Below are positions 15,393 to 24,477 of a stretch of DNA of 64,000 bases, in pieces. The DNA lies in contig NZ_JYNS01000001.1 in NCBI RefSeq assembly GCF_000934725.1, positions 682,001 to 746,000 on the forward strand, given 5' to 3'. The notes under the pieces were generated by a model that saw nothing but the letters and a program-made list of their open reading frames with translations, was not told the DNA's origin and ran no database searches. Origin of the DNA: Methyloterricola oryzae (GTDB lineage: Bacteria > Pseudomonadota > Gammaproteobacteria > Methylococcales > Methylococcaceae). Both the position numbers and the translations under genes were made by a program. Every line of letters starts with the position of its first letter. The stretch's first letter is position 1.

Positions 15393-17107
15393 TTCTTCAC
15401 TCCCCCTTTGCCGGACAGCAAGGCTTCCGGATGACGTTCCAGATAATCGGTCAGGGCGCGGATGGACTTGGCCGCCGCCGCGAGCTCTTCCAGGGCATTG
15501 CCCACATCCACCGCCATGGGCGCGCCCGGCTCCAACTGCTCCAGCACCTTGGCGGTTGAAGCCAGGCTCTTCTCCACGCCCGTGGTGAGCTTGACCACTT
15601 CCCGGTCGGCGGTCTGCGCCAGCTGATGAACCTCCTGCAGGGCCAAATTCATGGAATGCACCGCCTGCTTGAGATCCGGCGAGTTCATCAGGCGGTTGCT
15701 GCCCTGCACCGTGCCCAGCAACTCCTCGCCGATCTTATCGAAGGGGATGCGCTTGAGCTTCTGCATCAGCTCGGTGGCGGTGGCCTGCAGCTCCTCGGTG
15801 AGGGACGGCAGGGTGGGAATCTCCGGCTGCTCGCCCCCATAGATCAGGGTCTTGGCGGGTACGTCAGGATAGAAATCCAGGTCCACGTACAACTGGCCGG
15901 TCAGCATACTGCCGGTTTTAAGCCGCCCGCGTAGCCCCCGCTCCACCAACTTCTCGAACACCGGCCGGCGGCCTTCCGCCAACTCACCCTTGTGGACCTC
16001 TTGGAATTTCTTGAACTGCTCCTGCGAGAACACGCGATCCACATCGATGTCGAGGAACACCGGGATTCTCAGCTTGTCGGCTTCCGGGTCGAACACAAAC
16101 TTGATGTAGGTCACCGTGCCCACGCGGATGCCCTTCAACTCCACTGGAGCGCCAACGCTGAGGCCGCGCACGGAATCGTCGAAGTGCATCATGAAGGGCA
16201 CGCGGTAGAAATGGGTGCCCTCGGCGATGCTGGGAAAGTCCTTGTACAGGTAGAACTGCGCGCCGCGCTCGCTGGGGACTGCCTTGGGGTCGTTGAGACT
16301 GGGCGTATAAAAACTGATGCCGCCGCCCAGGAGGCTGAGCAGGGAACCAACCTTGAGGTTGAAACCCTGGGAATTCATGGAGGCCTCGATGCCGCTGGTC
16401 TGCCAGAAGCGCGTGCTTTCGTGCACCAGCCGGTCATAGGGGGCATTGACGAAGATGTCCGCCATGACATGACCGCGGTCCTCGGCAAGGCTAACGCCCA
16501 CGACCCGCCCCACCAGAATGTCGCGGAAATAAACCGGGGTGCCGTCGGTGAGTGAGCCGGCATTGTCGGCCATCAGCATGAAATGCCGGCCCGGGGTGTC
16601 CGCGCTCACCTTGGGCGCATGTTCCAGGCCGACGAACTTGCGCGCCGTCTTGCCCTTGGCGAACTCCACCGCGATGTAATGCCCAGCGATCAGGGTGTCC
16701 AAACCGGACACGCCACCCAGCCCCAGTTGCGGCTCCACTACCCAGAACTTGGTGTCCTTGCCCAATTGCGATTCCACATGGCGGTCCAGCTTGGCGGTCA
16801 CCTCCACCTCCGACAAGTCCTCGCTGAGCACCACGGTTTCCACCGTGCCCACCTCCACCTCCTTGTATTTGATCTTGGTCTTGCCTGCCTCCAGACCGCC
16901 CGCATCCTTGAAGGTGATGGTGATGGTGGGTCCTTCCTCGCTCAGGGTCTTGTATCCCAGCCACAGGCCGATGATCAGGGCTACCAGGGGAATCAGCCAC
17001 ACGGGCGACAAGCCCCGCGACTTTTCCACCAGCAGCGCGGTCATGTCGCTGGCGTCACTGCGGTCCCTTCCGGACTGAGGGGGTCTGGCTTCTGGCATGT
17101 CAGTCAT
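15389..17107 (-). CDS. pqiB: PqiB-type MCE protein (intermembrane lipid transport)
   Basis: 572 residues. One membrane segment (about 36-56) is followed by several MCE domains: the first begins near TITITFKDAGGLEAGKTKIK, with later repeats at FMLMADNAGSLTDGTPVYFR and FMMHFDDSVRGLSVGAPVEL. A helical C-terminal part (from about residue 440) forms the needle in PqiB. Such proteins span the periplasm and carry lipids between membranes, which may matter here because this cell must traffic hopanoids. It overlaps the upstream pqiA gene by eight bases and pqiC by four. Confidence 0.92.
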   Translation of the reverse strand: MTDMPEARPPQSGRDRSDASDMTALLVEKSRGLSPVWLIPLVALIIGLWLGYKTLSEEGPTITITFKDAGGLEAGKTKIKYKEVEVGTVETVVLSEDLSEVEVTAKLDRHVESQLGKDTKFWVVEPQLGLGGVSGLDTLIAGHYIAVEFAKGKTARKFVGLEHAPKVSADTPGRHFMLMADNAGSLTDGTPVYFRDILVGRVVGVSLAEDRGHVMADIFVNAPYDRLVHESTRFWQTSGIEASMNSQGFNLKVGSLLSLLGGGISFYTPSLNDPKAVPSERGAQFYLYKDFPSIAEGTHFYRVPFMMHFDDSVRGLSVGAPVELKGIRVGTVTYIKFVFDPEADKLRIPVFLDIDVDRVFSQEQFKKFQEVHKGELAEGRRPVFEKLVERGLRGRLKTGSMLTGQLYVDLDFYPDVPAKTLIYGGEQPEIPTLPSLTEELQATATELMQKLKRIPFDKIGEELLGTVQGSNRLMNSPDLKQAVHSMNLALQEVHQLAQTADREVVKLTTGVEKSLASTAKVLEQLEPGAPMAVDVGNALEELAAAAKSIRALTDYLERHPEALLSGKGGVKK

Positions 17108-17726
17108 TTTGTTTTTCCATTGCGTCCCAAATCAGGCGGGGATCAAAGCTCATGGCGGCAAACATGGTGGTCACCACCACGCCGCCGAAAGCCACGGCCC
17201 CCGCTCCCGCATCGATGGTGGCCAAGGCGCCCAGCTTCACCAGCGCCACCAGGATGGCGATGACGAAAATGTCGATCATGGACCAGCGGCCGACGGATTC
17301 CGTGATGCGATACAGCACCGTGCGCTCCCGGGGCCGCCACTGCGAGCGGAACTGCACCGAGATCAGGAGATAGGTGAGGATCAGCAGTTTCAGCACCGGC
17401 ACGGTGATGCTGGCGAAGAACACCAGCAGCGCCAGCGGCCACATGCCGCCCAGCAGCAATTCCTTGACTCCGCTCATGATGGTGTCCGGTTCGCCCTGGC
17501 CCGACATGGTGACGGTCATCACCGGCAGCAGGTTGGCGGGGATATAAAGTATGTAGGCGGTCAAGGTCAGCGCCCAGGTGCGCGTCAGACTGTCGGGCTT
17601 GCGCGCGTGCAAGGGCGCGCCGCAGCGCGGACACTGGGGATGGGCCGCGCCAGCCGCACTGACCTGGTGGCAGGTATGACACAGCAGATAGCCCCGGCGC
17701 AGGGCGGAATCAGGCGGTCTTGTCAC
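17100..17726 (-). CDS. pqiA: PqiA-family membrane protein, second half of a split PqiA
   Basis: 208 residues with a zinc-ribbon-like N-terminus (CHTCHQ and CPRCGAPL) and four membrane segments. It matches one of the two homologous halves of the approximately 420-residue E. coli PqiA. It overlaps the preceding pqiA half by 17 bases and pqiB by eight. PqiA is the inner-membrane partner of PqiB. Confidence 0.87.
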   Translation of the reverse strand: MTRPPDSALRRGYLLCHTCHQVSAAGAAHPQCPRCGAPLHARKPDSLTRTWALTLTAYILYIPANLLPVMTVTMSGQGEPDTIMSGVKELLLGGMWPLALLVFFASITVPVLKLLILTYLLISVQFRSQWRPRERTVLYRITESVGRWSMIDIFVIAILVALVKLGALATIDAGAGAVAFGGVVVTTMFAAMSFDPRLIWDAMEKQND

Positions 17727-18339
17727 GGAGATGCCCCAGCCGCTCCCAGATTTCGTGATCGTCCAGCGAGGAATCGGTCGCCGCCATGACCAGGATCAAG
17801 GCTGCAAACGAATAGAGGGCCACGCCGGCCTCCAGGCTTGCCAGGTCCTTCAGCTTCACCATCGCCACCAGGATGCCCAGCATGTAAACCTCGGTCATGG
17901 CCCAGGGATGCAGGGTCTCGAACAACCGGAATACGCGTATCGCCCCCGGCGCGCGCAGATGAAAGCGGATCGGCGCCAACACATATAGAATGGCCAGTAT
18001 CTTCACCAGCGGCGCCAGGATGGTCACCACCAGCACCAGAGCGGCCAGCATCCAGAAGCCCTGGGCGTAAAGTTCGCTGATGCCGGAGATGATGGCGCCG
18101 GATTGCACACGCCCGCCGATGTTCATGCGCATCAGGGTGTTGACATTGGCCAGCACGAACAGGATCAGGCTGGTCAGGGCCAGGGCGATGGAGTAATCCA
18201 GGCTGTGACCCTTGCGTTCGAACAACACGGACCCGCAACGGGGACAGCGTGCCCGTTCGCCTTCGGACAAGTGCGGCAGGGGCGAGAGCAGATCGCAGTC
18301 GTGGCAGGCGACGAGCTCGGGCGGGGTCGGGGCGGGCAT
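17710..18339 (-). CDS. pqiA: PqiA-family membrane protein, first half of a split PqiA
   Basis: 209 residues. It has cysteine pairs CHDCDLL and CPRCGSVL at the N-terminus and four membrane segments with [20 protein letters not shown]. It is paralogous to the next gene; together they equal one full-length PqiA. The ATG at 18339 has AAGGAA upstream, whereas an earlier in-frame start at 18441 would run into ubiD. It heads the pqi operon and is divergent from ubiD with 92 bases between them. Confidence 0.86.
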   Translation of the reverse strand: MPAPTPPELVACHDCDLLSPLPHLSEGERARCPRCGSVLFERKGHSLDYSIALALTSLILFVLANVNTLMRMNIGGRVQSGAIISGISELYAQGFWMLAALVLVVTILAPLVKILAILYVLAPIRFHLRAPGAIRVFRLFETLHPWAMTEVYMLGILVAMVKLKDLASLEAGVALYSFAALILVMAATDSSLDDHEIWERLGHLRDKTA

Positions 18340-18431
18340 CCATGGTTCCTTGTTCGGTGAGCTTCGATTATCCACCAGTCTGCGCCGGAAGCAAACCGGC
18401 AGCACGGCATCTGCAAGGACGTTACAATGGC

Positions 18432-19922
18432 ATGCCAGCAACCCAGTCCATTCATCTGATGAAATACCGCGACCTGCGAGACTTTATCGCGCAACTGGAA
18501 ACCCAGGGCGAACTCAAGCGCATCGCCTATCCGGCGGACCCGCGCCTGGAAATCACCGAGATCTGCGACCGCACCCTCCGGCAGGGCGGGCCTGCCCTGC
18601 TGTTCGAGCAGCCCAAGGGTTACTCGGTGCCGCTGCTGGGCAATCTGTTCGGAACGCCGCGGCGCGTGGCGCTGGGCATGGGCGAGGACTCGGTGGAAGC
18701 CCTGCGCGAAGTGGGCAAGCTGCTGGCCTTCCTCAAGGAGCCTGACCCGCCCAAGGGCATGAAGGACGCCCTGAGCAAGCTGCCGGTATTCAAGCAGGTG
18801 CTGAACATGGCCCCGCGCGTGGTGACCCGCGCGCCCTGCCAGGAGGCCGTGCTGCTGGGATCGGACATCGACCTGGGCCGTTATCCGGTGCAGACCTGCT
18901 GGCCGGGTGATGCCGGCCCCCTGATCACCTGGGCCCTGGTCATCACCCGAGGGCCCCATAAGGAAAGGCAGAACCTGGGCATCTACCGCCAGCAGGTGAT
19001 CGCGCGCGACAAGACCATCATGCGCTGGCTGGCCCATCGCGGCGGCGCCCTGGATTTCAGGGACTGGCAAAAGGCCCGCCCCGGCGAACCCTTCCCGGTG
19101 GCCGTTGCCCTGGGAGCAGACCCGGCCACCATCCTCGGCGCGGTCACGCCGGTGCCGGACAGCCTGTCGGAATACGGCTTCGCCGGCTTGTTGCGGGGCG
19201 ACAAGACCGAAGTGGTGAAATGCCGCCTCAGCGACCTGCAGGCCCCGGCCAGCGCCGAAATCGTGCTGGAAGGCTTCCTCTACCCGGGGGAGACGGCGCC
19301 CGAAGGTCCTTTCGGCGATCACACGGGCTATTACAACGAGGTGGAGGAGTTCCCCGTGTTCACGGTGGAATGCATCACCCAGCGGGAGAACCCCATCTAC
19401 CACAGCACCTACACCGGAAGGCCACCGGATGAGCCGGCCATCCTCGGCGTGGCGCTGAACGAGGTGTTCGTACCCATCCTGCAGAAGCAGTTCCCGGAGA
19501 TCGTCGACTTCTACCTGCCGCCGGAGGGTTGCTCCTACCGGCTCGCGGTGGTGAGCATGAAGAAGCAGTATCCGGGGCACGCCAAGCGGGTGATGTTCGG
19601 CGTCTGGTCGTTCCTGCGCCAGTTCATGTACACCAAGTTCGTCATAGTCACCGACGACGACGTGAACGTGCGCGACTGGCAGGACGTGATCTGGGCCATC
19701 ACCACGCGGGTGGACCCGGCGCGGGATGTGACCCTGATCGAGAACACTCCCATCGACTACCTGGACTTCGCCTCGCCGGTCTCGGGCCTGGGCTCCAAGA
19801 TGGGCCTGGACGCCACCAACAAGTGGCCCGGAGAAACCAGCCGCGAATGGGGCGAACCCATCGCCATGAGCACCGAGGTGAAGCAGCGGGTTGACGATAT
19901 CTGGGACAGTCTCGGAATCTGA
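18432..19922 (+). CDS. ubiD: 3-octaprenyl-4-hydroxybenzoate carboxy-lyase UbiD
   Basis: Decarboxylates the polyprenyl-hydroxybenzoate intermediate of ubiquinone synthesis, using prenylated FMN made by UbiX (present at 31625-32203). The protein of 496 residues follows E. coli UbiD throughout: [35 protein letters not shown], the E-R-E active-site region in [15 protein letters not shown] and [17 protein letters not shown], and [18 protein letters not shown]. The ATG at 18432 has AAGGAC ten bases upstream. An ATG at 18459 (MKYRDLRDF) is the alternative start. Confidence 0.96.
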   Translation: MPATQSIHLMKYRDLRDFIAQLETQGELKRIAYPADPRLEITEICDRTLRQGGPALLFEQPKGYSVPLLGNLFGTPRRVALGMGEDSVEALREVGKLLAFLKEPDPPKGMKDALSKLPVFKQVLNMAPRVVTRAPCQEAVLLGSDIDLGRYPVQTCWPGDAGPLITWALVITRGPHKERQNLGIYRQQVIARDKTIMRWLAHRGGALDFRDWQKARPGEPFPVAVALGADPATILGAVTPVPDSLSEYGFAGLLRGDKTEVVKCRLSDLQAPASAEIVLEGFLYPGETAPEGPFGDHTGYYNEVEEFPVFTVECITQRENPIYHSTYTGRPPDEPAILGVALNEVFVPILQKQFPEIVDFYLPPEGCSYRLAVVSMKKQYPGHAKRVMFGVWSFLRQFMYTKFVIVTDDDVNVRDWQDVIWAITTRVDPARDVTLIENTPIDYLDFASPVSGLGSKMGLDATNKWPGETSREWGEPIAMSTEVKQRVDDIWDSLGI

Positions 19923-19971
19923 GCCCGGGGTGCGAGGCCGCCCGCTGTGAACGGCCCCGCAAAGGCAAGGG

Positions 19972-20454
19972 CTAGGCGTGTCTGGCCTGATCCTCGAAGC
20001 GGCGCAGCAATCCCTTGAGGTAGCCCTCGTCGCTAATGCAGCTTTCGAGTTCCGCCGCGATCAGTTGCTCGTAATGGCGGCGCAGGACGCTTTCGCTGGG
20101 CCGAGGGAAAGTCACCGTCTCGATCATGTATTGCACATGGGCCAGATAATGCCGGCGCAATATGGAGTCCTGCGGGATCAGGGACAAGGGCTTGTCTTCC
20201 AGCACCACAGGCGGTGCGGCTTGGGCGGACCGAGCCGTTTCGCGCTGCGCCACGGGCCGGGAGGGCGGCTCGCGCACGACCACTTCGCCGCGACCTGCAT
20301 CGCCGGCAAAGGCCGCCTCGCTCATGCGGCGCTTGAGCACGTAGAAGAACATGATAGCCAACAGGGCCGACATGACGATGATCAGCAAGGGCCGGGCCTG
20401 GATGTCCTGACCGAGCAGATCTTTGAGCAATGCCACGGAGTCTGAAGAGTTCAT
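19972..20454 (-). CDS. Hypothetical single-pass membrane protein
   Basis: 160 residues from the ATG at 20454, which has GGGAGG six bases upstream. One membrane helix (about residues 20-40, LLIIVMSALLAIMFFYVL) is followed by KRRM, a proline- and glutamine-rich linker, and a C-terminal helical domain with two similar pieces (ILRRHYLAHVQYMIE and VLRRHYEQLIAAELE). I do not recognise the family. It is convergent with ubiD, with 49 bases between them. The paired LRRHY motif suggests an internal duplication. Confidence 0.7.
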   Translation of the reverse strand: MNSSDSVALLKDLLGQDIQARPLLIIVMSALLAIMFFYVLKRRMSEAAFAGDAGRGEVVVREPPSRPVAQRETARSAQAAPPVVLEDKPLSLIPQDSILRRHYLAHVQYMIETVTFPRPSESVLRRHYEQLIAAELESCISDEGYLKGLLRRFEDQARHA

Positions 20455-20726
20455 GGTGTGCCTCCCCATTTCTAATAGTTATGTGTTCACGTACCCCCGA
20501 TAGCCCGGTGCCGGCAGGCGCCTATCCGGGCGACGCAGAGCTTAGAAAACCCCGACCCGTGTGCCGGGATTTTGGCTAGTCTGAACCCTTCTCCTGGCGA
20601 CGGCAAGCCCAGCATCCGCCGCGCCGTGGCGGCGGACTCGCGATTTACAGACGCCCGTGCATTCATGATAATGCCGACGAGACCCGGCCAAGCCGGCATG
20701 CTGTCCCAAACTCGGAGAATAAGAAC

Positions 20727-21086
20727 ATGGCACACATACACGGTGCGGCCAAAGCGGCCGTGCAGCACGCAGCAGAAGCAGGCGCCGCGACAGCGGCCCC
20801 AGCCATCTCCTTCCACAACGTGCCCCAAGCGGCCTCGGCCATCTCCTTCCACAATGTGCCCAAAACGGCGGCCACGGCCACGGCGGCTTCCTTTGCCGGC
20901 AGGTTCCTGCGAAATCCATGGGTGCTGTTTGGCCTGGGTATAGCCGTGGGTTACATGGTGCACAAGCACCGCAAGGACATCATCGGGGCCGCCAATTTGG
21001 TGGCGGAGAAAGGCAAGGACTTCGTCCTGCAGCAGAGGGAAAACCTGGAAGACATCGTCGCCGAGAGCGGCGAAAGCACGGATTGA
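20727..21086 (+). CDS. Small membrane protein with a 12-residue tandem repeat, copper-ATPase cluster
   Basis: 119 residues, start ATG with GGAG nine bases before it. An Ala/His-rich N-terminus contains two copies of a 12-residue repeat beginning AISFHNVP (residues 26-49). Then comes a membrane helix (NPWVLFGLGIAVGYMV) and a charged C-terminal helix (HKHRKDIIGAANLVAEKGKD). The histidines of the repeat and the HKH after the helix could bind metal, which fits the neighbours: an HMA-like protein and a Cu+-type ATPase, 59 and 669 bases downstream. The function is unknown. Confidence 0.75.
   Translation: MAHIHGAAKAAVQHAAEAGAATAAPAISFHNVPQAASAISFHNVPKTAATATAASFAGRFLRNPWVLFGLGIAVGYMVHKHRKDIIGAANLVAEKGKDFVLQQRENLEDIVAESGESTD
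20802..20873 (+). repeat. Two-copy 36-bp in-frame tandem repeat
   Basis: GCCATCTCCTTCCACAA begins at 20802 and again at 20838, giving a 36-bp period inside the coding region of the small membrane protein. The first 24 bases of the two units differ at one position; the remaining 12 have diverged more. Confidence 0.85.
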
Positions 21087-21145
21087 TGGGCCACTATCGC
21101 AACGTCGGCGACCCACTGGCAACCTATATCTGACCCCGGCCCTTC

Positions 21146-21748
21146 ATGCCCTCCCTACAACGACAGGTCGTTCTGCGCTTTCGCGCACCCGGGCACGTGC
21201 GTTTCTCCCTGCCCAAGGCCCTGTGCCAGCCGGACGCGGCTGAACGCCTGCGCGCCGGCCTGAAACGGCAGGCGGGCGTGACCCGGATCGAATTGCTAAC
21301 CCGTCAGCGCAAGCTTTCCATTCGCTTTGCCGAGGAGACGATAGGCTTCAAGTCATTGGCCGCGGCTCTGTCCGCCCTGATCAGCGAGACCCAGGCCAGC
21401 CTGGAACCGGAACGAGGCACCGGGCTGGCGGCGTCCCACGCGGGCTCGACGATGACACGGGCCAGGCTATGGGCCGATGCGAAAGCACAGGAACTGAAGG
21501 AAACCCTCGCCGCCCTGCGCATCGTCCTGCAGGACAAACTGGGCGGCAAATTGCAGGCCTCGCCCGAGCGAAGCAAGTTCTTAGGCGAGTTTCTCACCGA
21601 CATCCTGGTCCTTTACCTCATCAAGACCCACTGGACACTCATCACCCAGCAGTGGCTGAAACGCCCCTGGCAACACCGCTACGAATGGCTGGCCTCTCTC
21701 TATATGATCTACCTTTTGGTCAGCTCCAAGAAACCCAAATCCTCCTGA
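21146..21748 (+). CDS. HMA-fold-like protein without metal-binding cysteines
   Basis: 200 residues. The N-terminus (VVLRFRAPGHVRFSLPKAL, then LLTRQRKLSIRFAEE) looks like a degenerate heavy-metal-associated (HMA2-type) fold, lacking the CxxC pair. A helical linker and a C-terminal amphipathic or membrane region (FLTDILVLYLIKTHWTLITQ, YEWLASLYMIYLLVS) follow. It sits seven bases before the P-type ATPase gene, which also begins with a degenerate HMA domain, so it is likely an accessory subunit or adaptor for that pump. The family name is not certain. Confidence 0.7.
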   Translation: MPSLQRQVVLRFRAPGHVRFSLPKALCQPDAAERLRAGLKRQAGVTRIELLTRQRKLSIRFAEETIGFKSLAAALSALISETQASLEPERGTGLAASHAGSTMTRARLWADAKAQELKETLAALRIVLQDKLGGKLQASPERSKFLGEFLTDILVLYLIKTHWTLITQQWLKRPWQHRYEWLASLYMIYLLVSSKKPKSS

Positions 21749-21755
21749 GGCGGTC

Positions 21756-24212
21756 ATGGATCCGCGCACCGTTCCCCTGCAGCACTGCCAGCTCGTCCAC
21801 CAGACTCGTCGGCGCGTCCGCATCGAGGCGCCCTCCCTGCGCAAGCAATTAGAGCGCTGCTATGTCTATGAAATCCTGCTGCGTAAGCATCCCGCCATCC
21901 AGCATGTGCGCATGGTGCCAGCCTTGGGCTGCGCGGTGGTGCATTTCGACCAGGCGCGACTGGACAAAACCAAGCTCCTGAAGCTGCTGGACACAGTGCT
22001 GGGCAACCTGGGCACCGCCTGCCTGTCCTCCTCCGCGGGGGATGCCACCGTGGTGGGCGACGAGCCGGAACACGAATTCAACCTGGCGCTGGATGGCATG
22101 ACCTGCGCCTCCTGCGGCTTGTTGATCGAAATGCTGCTGCGGCGCGATCCGCGTGTCGCCACGGCCAATGTCAATTTCGCCACCGAAACGGCGCAGGTGC
22201 GCGCCCGCATGAGCAAGGCCGAGCTGCAGGAGCGCATTCGCGGCCTGGGCTACGAGGCGCATTCCATGGACAGCCTCTCGCAGCGCCGCTTGCAGCTGGC
22301 CCGGGAGCGGGCGCGAATCAACGATGCCTGGAAACGCTTCTTCTGGGCGGGCCTTCTAAGCCTGCCGGCCATCGTGCTGGGCATGGCAGCGCCGCACACT
22401 CGGCTGGTGGGCTTCTTGGAAATGCTGTTCACCACCCCGGTAGTGCTGTGGAGCGGACGTCCTTTCTTCGACAAGGCCTTCAAGCTGGCGCGCCAGGGCT
22501 CGGCCAACATGGACAGCCTGGTGTCCCTTGGCGTCGGTTCCGCCTACGGCTACAGCCTGGTCGCGCTGCTGCGCGGCCGGCGCGATTTCTACTTCGAGGC
22601 CGCCGCCGGCATCGTCGCCTTCGTCCTGCTGGGCCGCTATCTGGATGAGCGCGCCCGCGGCCAGGCTCACGAGGCCATCCGCCAGCTCATCGACCTGCAG
22701 CCGCAGACGGCGACCCTGCTGCGTGACGGGCAGGAATTCGCGGTACCCATCGACGACGTGCAGATCGGCGACCTGCTGCTGGTGCGCCCCGGGGAGCGCA
22801 TTCCTACCGACGGCGAGGTGGCCCTGGGATTGTCCACCGTAGACGAATCCATGCTCACCGGCGAGAGCATGCCCGTGGTCAAGGAAGCCGGACACAAGGT
22901 GACCGGCGGCTGCATCAACGGCAACGGCTCGCTGCAAGTGCGCGTCACGGCGGTGGGCGCCGACACCGTGCTGGCCGGAATCATCCACATGGTGGACCAG
23001 GCCCAGGCCAGCCGATTGCCCATCCAGAAACTGGTGGACCAGGTTTCCGGGGTTTTCGTACCCTCGGTGATGGTGATCTCCGGCCTCACCTTCTTTGGCT
23101 GGATCGCCGCCGGCGGCGGTGCTGCCCAGGCCTTCGGCACCGCCATCACGGTGCTGCTCATCGCCTGCCCCTGCGCCCTGGGACTGGCGACCCCCGCCGC
23201 GATCATGGTGGGCACCGGCCAGGCGGCGCGGCGCGGCATCTTCATTCGCAATGGCGAAAGCCTGGAAATGGCGTCCAAGCTGACCGCCATCGTGTTCGAC
23301 AAGACCGGCACCATCACCGAAGGCAAGCCCGTCGTCACGGATTTCCGCAATATCACGCGAGTGCGCGACAGCGAGATCCTGCGCCTGGCCGCGTCCAGCG
23401 AACTGCATTCGGAACACTTCCTGGGTAAGGCCATCGTCAGCCACGTGCGCTGCCAGGAACTTGCCTTCGGCGATCCTGAGGATTTCATCAGCGAGCCAGG
23501 CCGCGGCGTCAAGGCAAAAGCCTCCGGCCATACCTTGCTCATCGGCAACCGCCATTGGCTCAGCGAGAACGGCGTGCCCACGAAGAAGCTCGATCCGATC
23601 GCCGAGCAATGGGCCGCGCAAGGCAAGACGCCGGTATTCATGAGCCGCGATGGCAAGCCGGCCGCCGTGTTTGGCATCGCCGACAAGCCGCGGGAGAATG
23701 CCCGCGACGCCATCGCGCAATTGCACGCCTTGGGTGTCAAGACGCTCATGGCCACCGGCGATGTGGCCGCGACCGCCAATTATGTGGCCGAGGTGGTGGG
23801 CATCGACGAGATCGTGTCCCAGGCCCGGCCCGAGGACAAGCTGGAGATCATCCGCTCCCTGCAGGCGCGCGGCGAGCGCGTGGGGATGATCGGCGACGGC
23901 ATCAATGACGCGCCCGCCCTGGCGGCGGCGGACGTCAGCCTGGCCATCGGCGGCGGCACCGACGTGGCCATGCAGACCGCCGACCTGACCCTGGTCAACG
24001 GCGATATCGCCAAGGCGGCCGAAGCCATGGAATTGAGCGGCTTCACCCTGCGCGTCATACGTCAAAACCTGTTCTGGGCCTTCGGCTACAACACCGTGGC
24101 CATTCCGGTGGCCGCCGCGGGACGCCTGAGTCCCATGCTGGCGTCCGCCGCCATGGCGCTCAGCTCCGTGTCCGTGGTGCTCAATTCGCTCAGGTTGCAG
24201 CGCAAGCGCTGA
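21756..24212 (+). CDS. Copper-type P1B ATPase with tandem degenerate and canonical HMA domains
   Basis: 818-residue heavy-metal pump. A cysteine-free HMA2-like domain (about 1-90) precedes a true HMA domain with CASC at residues 117-120. The membrane metal site is CPC at 471-473 (LIACPCALGLATP). The phosphorylated Asp is D515 in DKTGTI, and LTGES is in the actuator domain. The last helices carry GYNTVAIP and MALSSVSV, the P1B-1 (Cu+) signature. The nucleotide-domain His-Pro motif reads SEHFLGKAI: H554 is followed by Phe555 instead of Pro. It probably exports Cu+ or supplies it to periplasmic enzymes. It is the third gene of a tight three-gene cluster. Confidence 0.92.
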   Translation: MDPRTVPLQHCQLVHQTRRRVRIEAPSLRKQLERCYVYEILLRKHPAIQHVRMVPALGCAVVHFDQARLDKTKLLKLLDTVLGNLGTACLSSSAGDATVVGDEPEHEFNLALDGMTCASCGLLIEMLLRRDPRVATANVNFATETAQVRARMSKAELQERIRGLGYEAHSMDSLSQRRLQLARERARINDAWKRFFWAGLLSLPAIVLGMAAPHTRLVGFLEMLFTTPVVLWSGRPFFDKAFKLARQGSANMDSLVSLGVGSAYGYSLVALLRGRRDFYFEAAAGIVAFVLLGRYLDERARGQAHEAIRQLIDLQPQTATLLRDGQEFAVPIDDVQIGDLLLVRPGERIPTDGEVALGLSTVDESMLTGESMPVVKEAGHKVTGGCINGNGSLQVRVTAVGADTVLAGIIHMVDQAQASRLPIQKLVDQVSGVFVPSVMVISGLTFFGWIAAGGGAAQAFGTAITVLLIACPCALGLATPAAIMVGTGQAARRGIFIRNGESLEMASKLTAIVFDKTGTITEGKPVVTDFRNITRVRDSEILRLAASSELHSEHFLGKAIVSHVRCQELAFGDPEDFISEPGRGVKAKASGHTLLIGNRHWLSENGVPTKKLDPIAEQWAAQGKTPVFMSRDGKPAAVFGIADKPRENARDAIAQLHALGVKTLMATGDVAATANYVAEVVGIDEIVSQARPEDKLEIIRSLQARGERVGMIGDGINDAPALAAADVSLAIGGGTDVAMQTADLTLVNGDIAKAAEAMELSGFTLRVIRQNLFWAFGYNTVAIPVAAAGRLSPMLASAAMALSSVSVVLNSLRLQRKR

Positions 24213-24477
24213 ACCCCAGGGCGGTATTTCCCCACGCCCCAACTTTGCTTTTGTGCAACACCTTCTACACTTACGACGGAGATGGGCCGGCCCGCCCCTT
24301 CCCTTCTCCATTTTGAGTGCTCAATAGCCGCAGGTCCGCGGTGCTTCCAATGCTGACACCGCTTCTGGAATACCGGACTCGCACGGTGCTGATTCGAACC
24401 TAAGGACTTGACCCGAAAACCACCGCCGCCGGATTATCCATGATGCCGAGCCATTTCCGACCATCTCCGCGTTACGC

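Noticed and set aside
22356-24311. 651-codon minus-strand frame opposite the copper ATPase
   Set aside because: The ATPase motifs prove the plus strand is coding; this is a shadow.
24340-24430. tRNA-like stretch containing GATTCGAACC
   Set aside because: The T-stem does not pair on either strand and no anticodon or acceptor arm can be folded.
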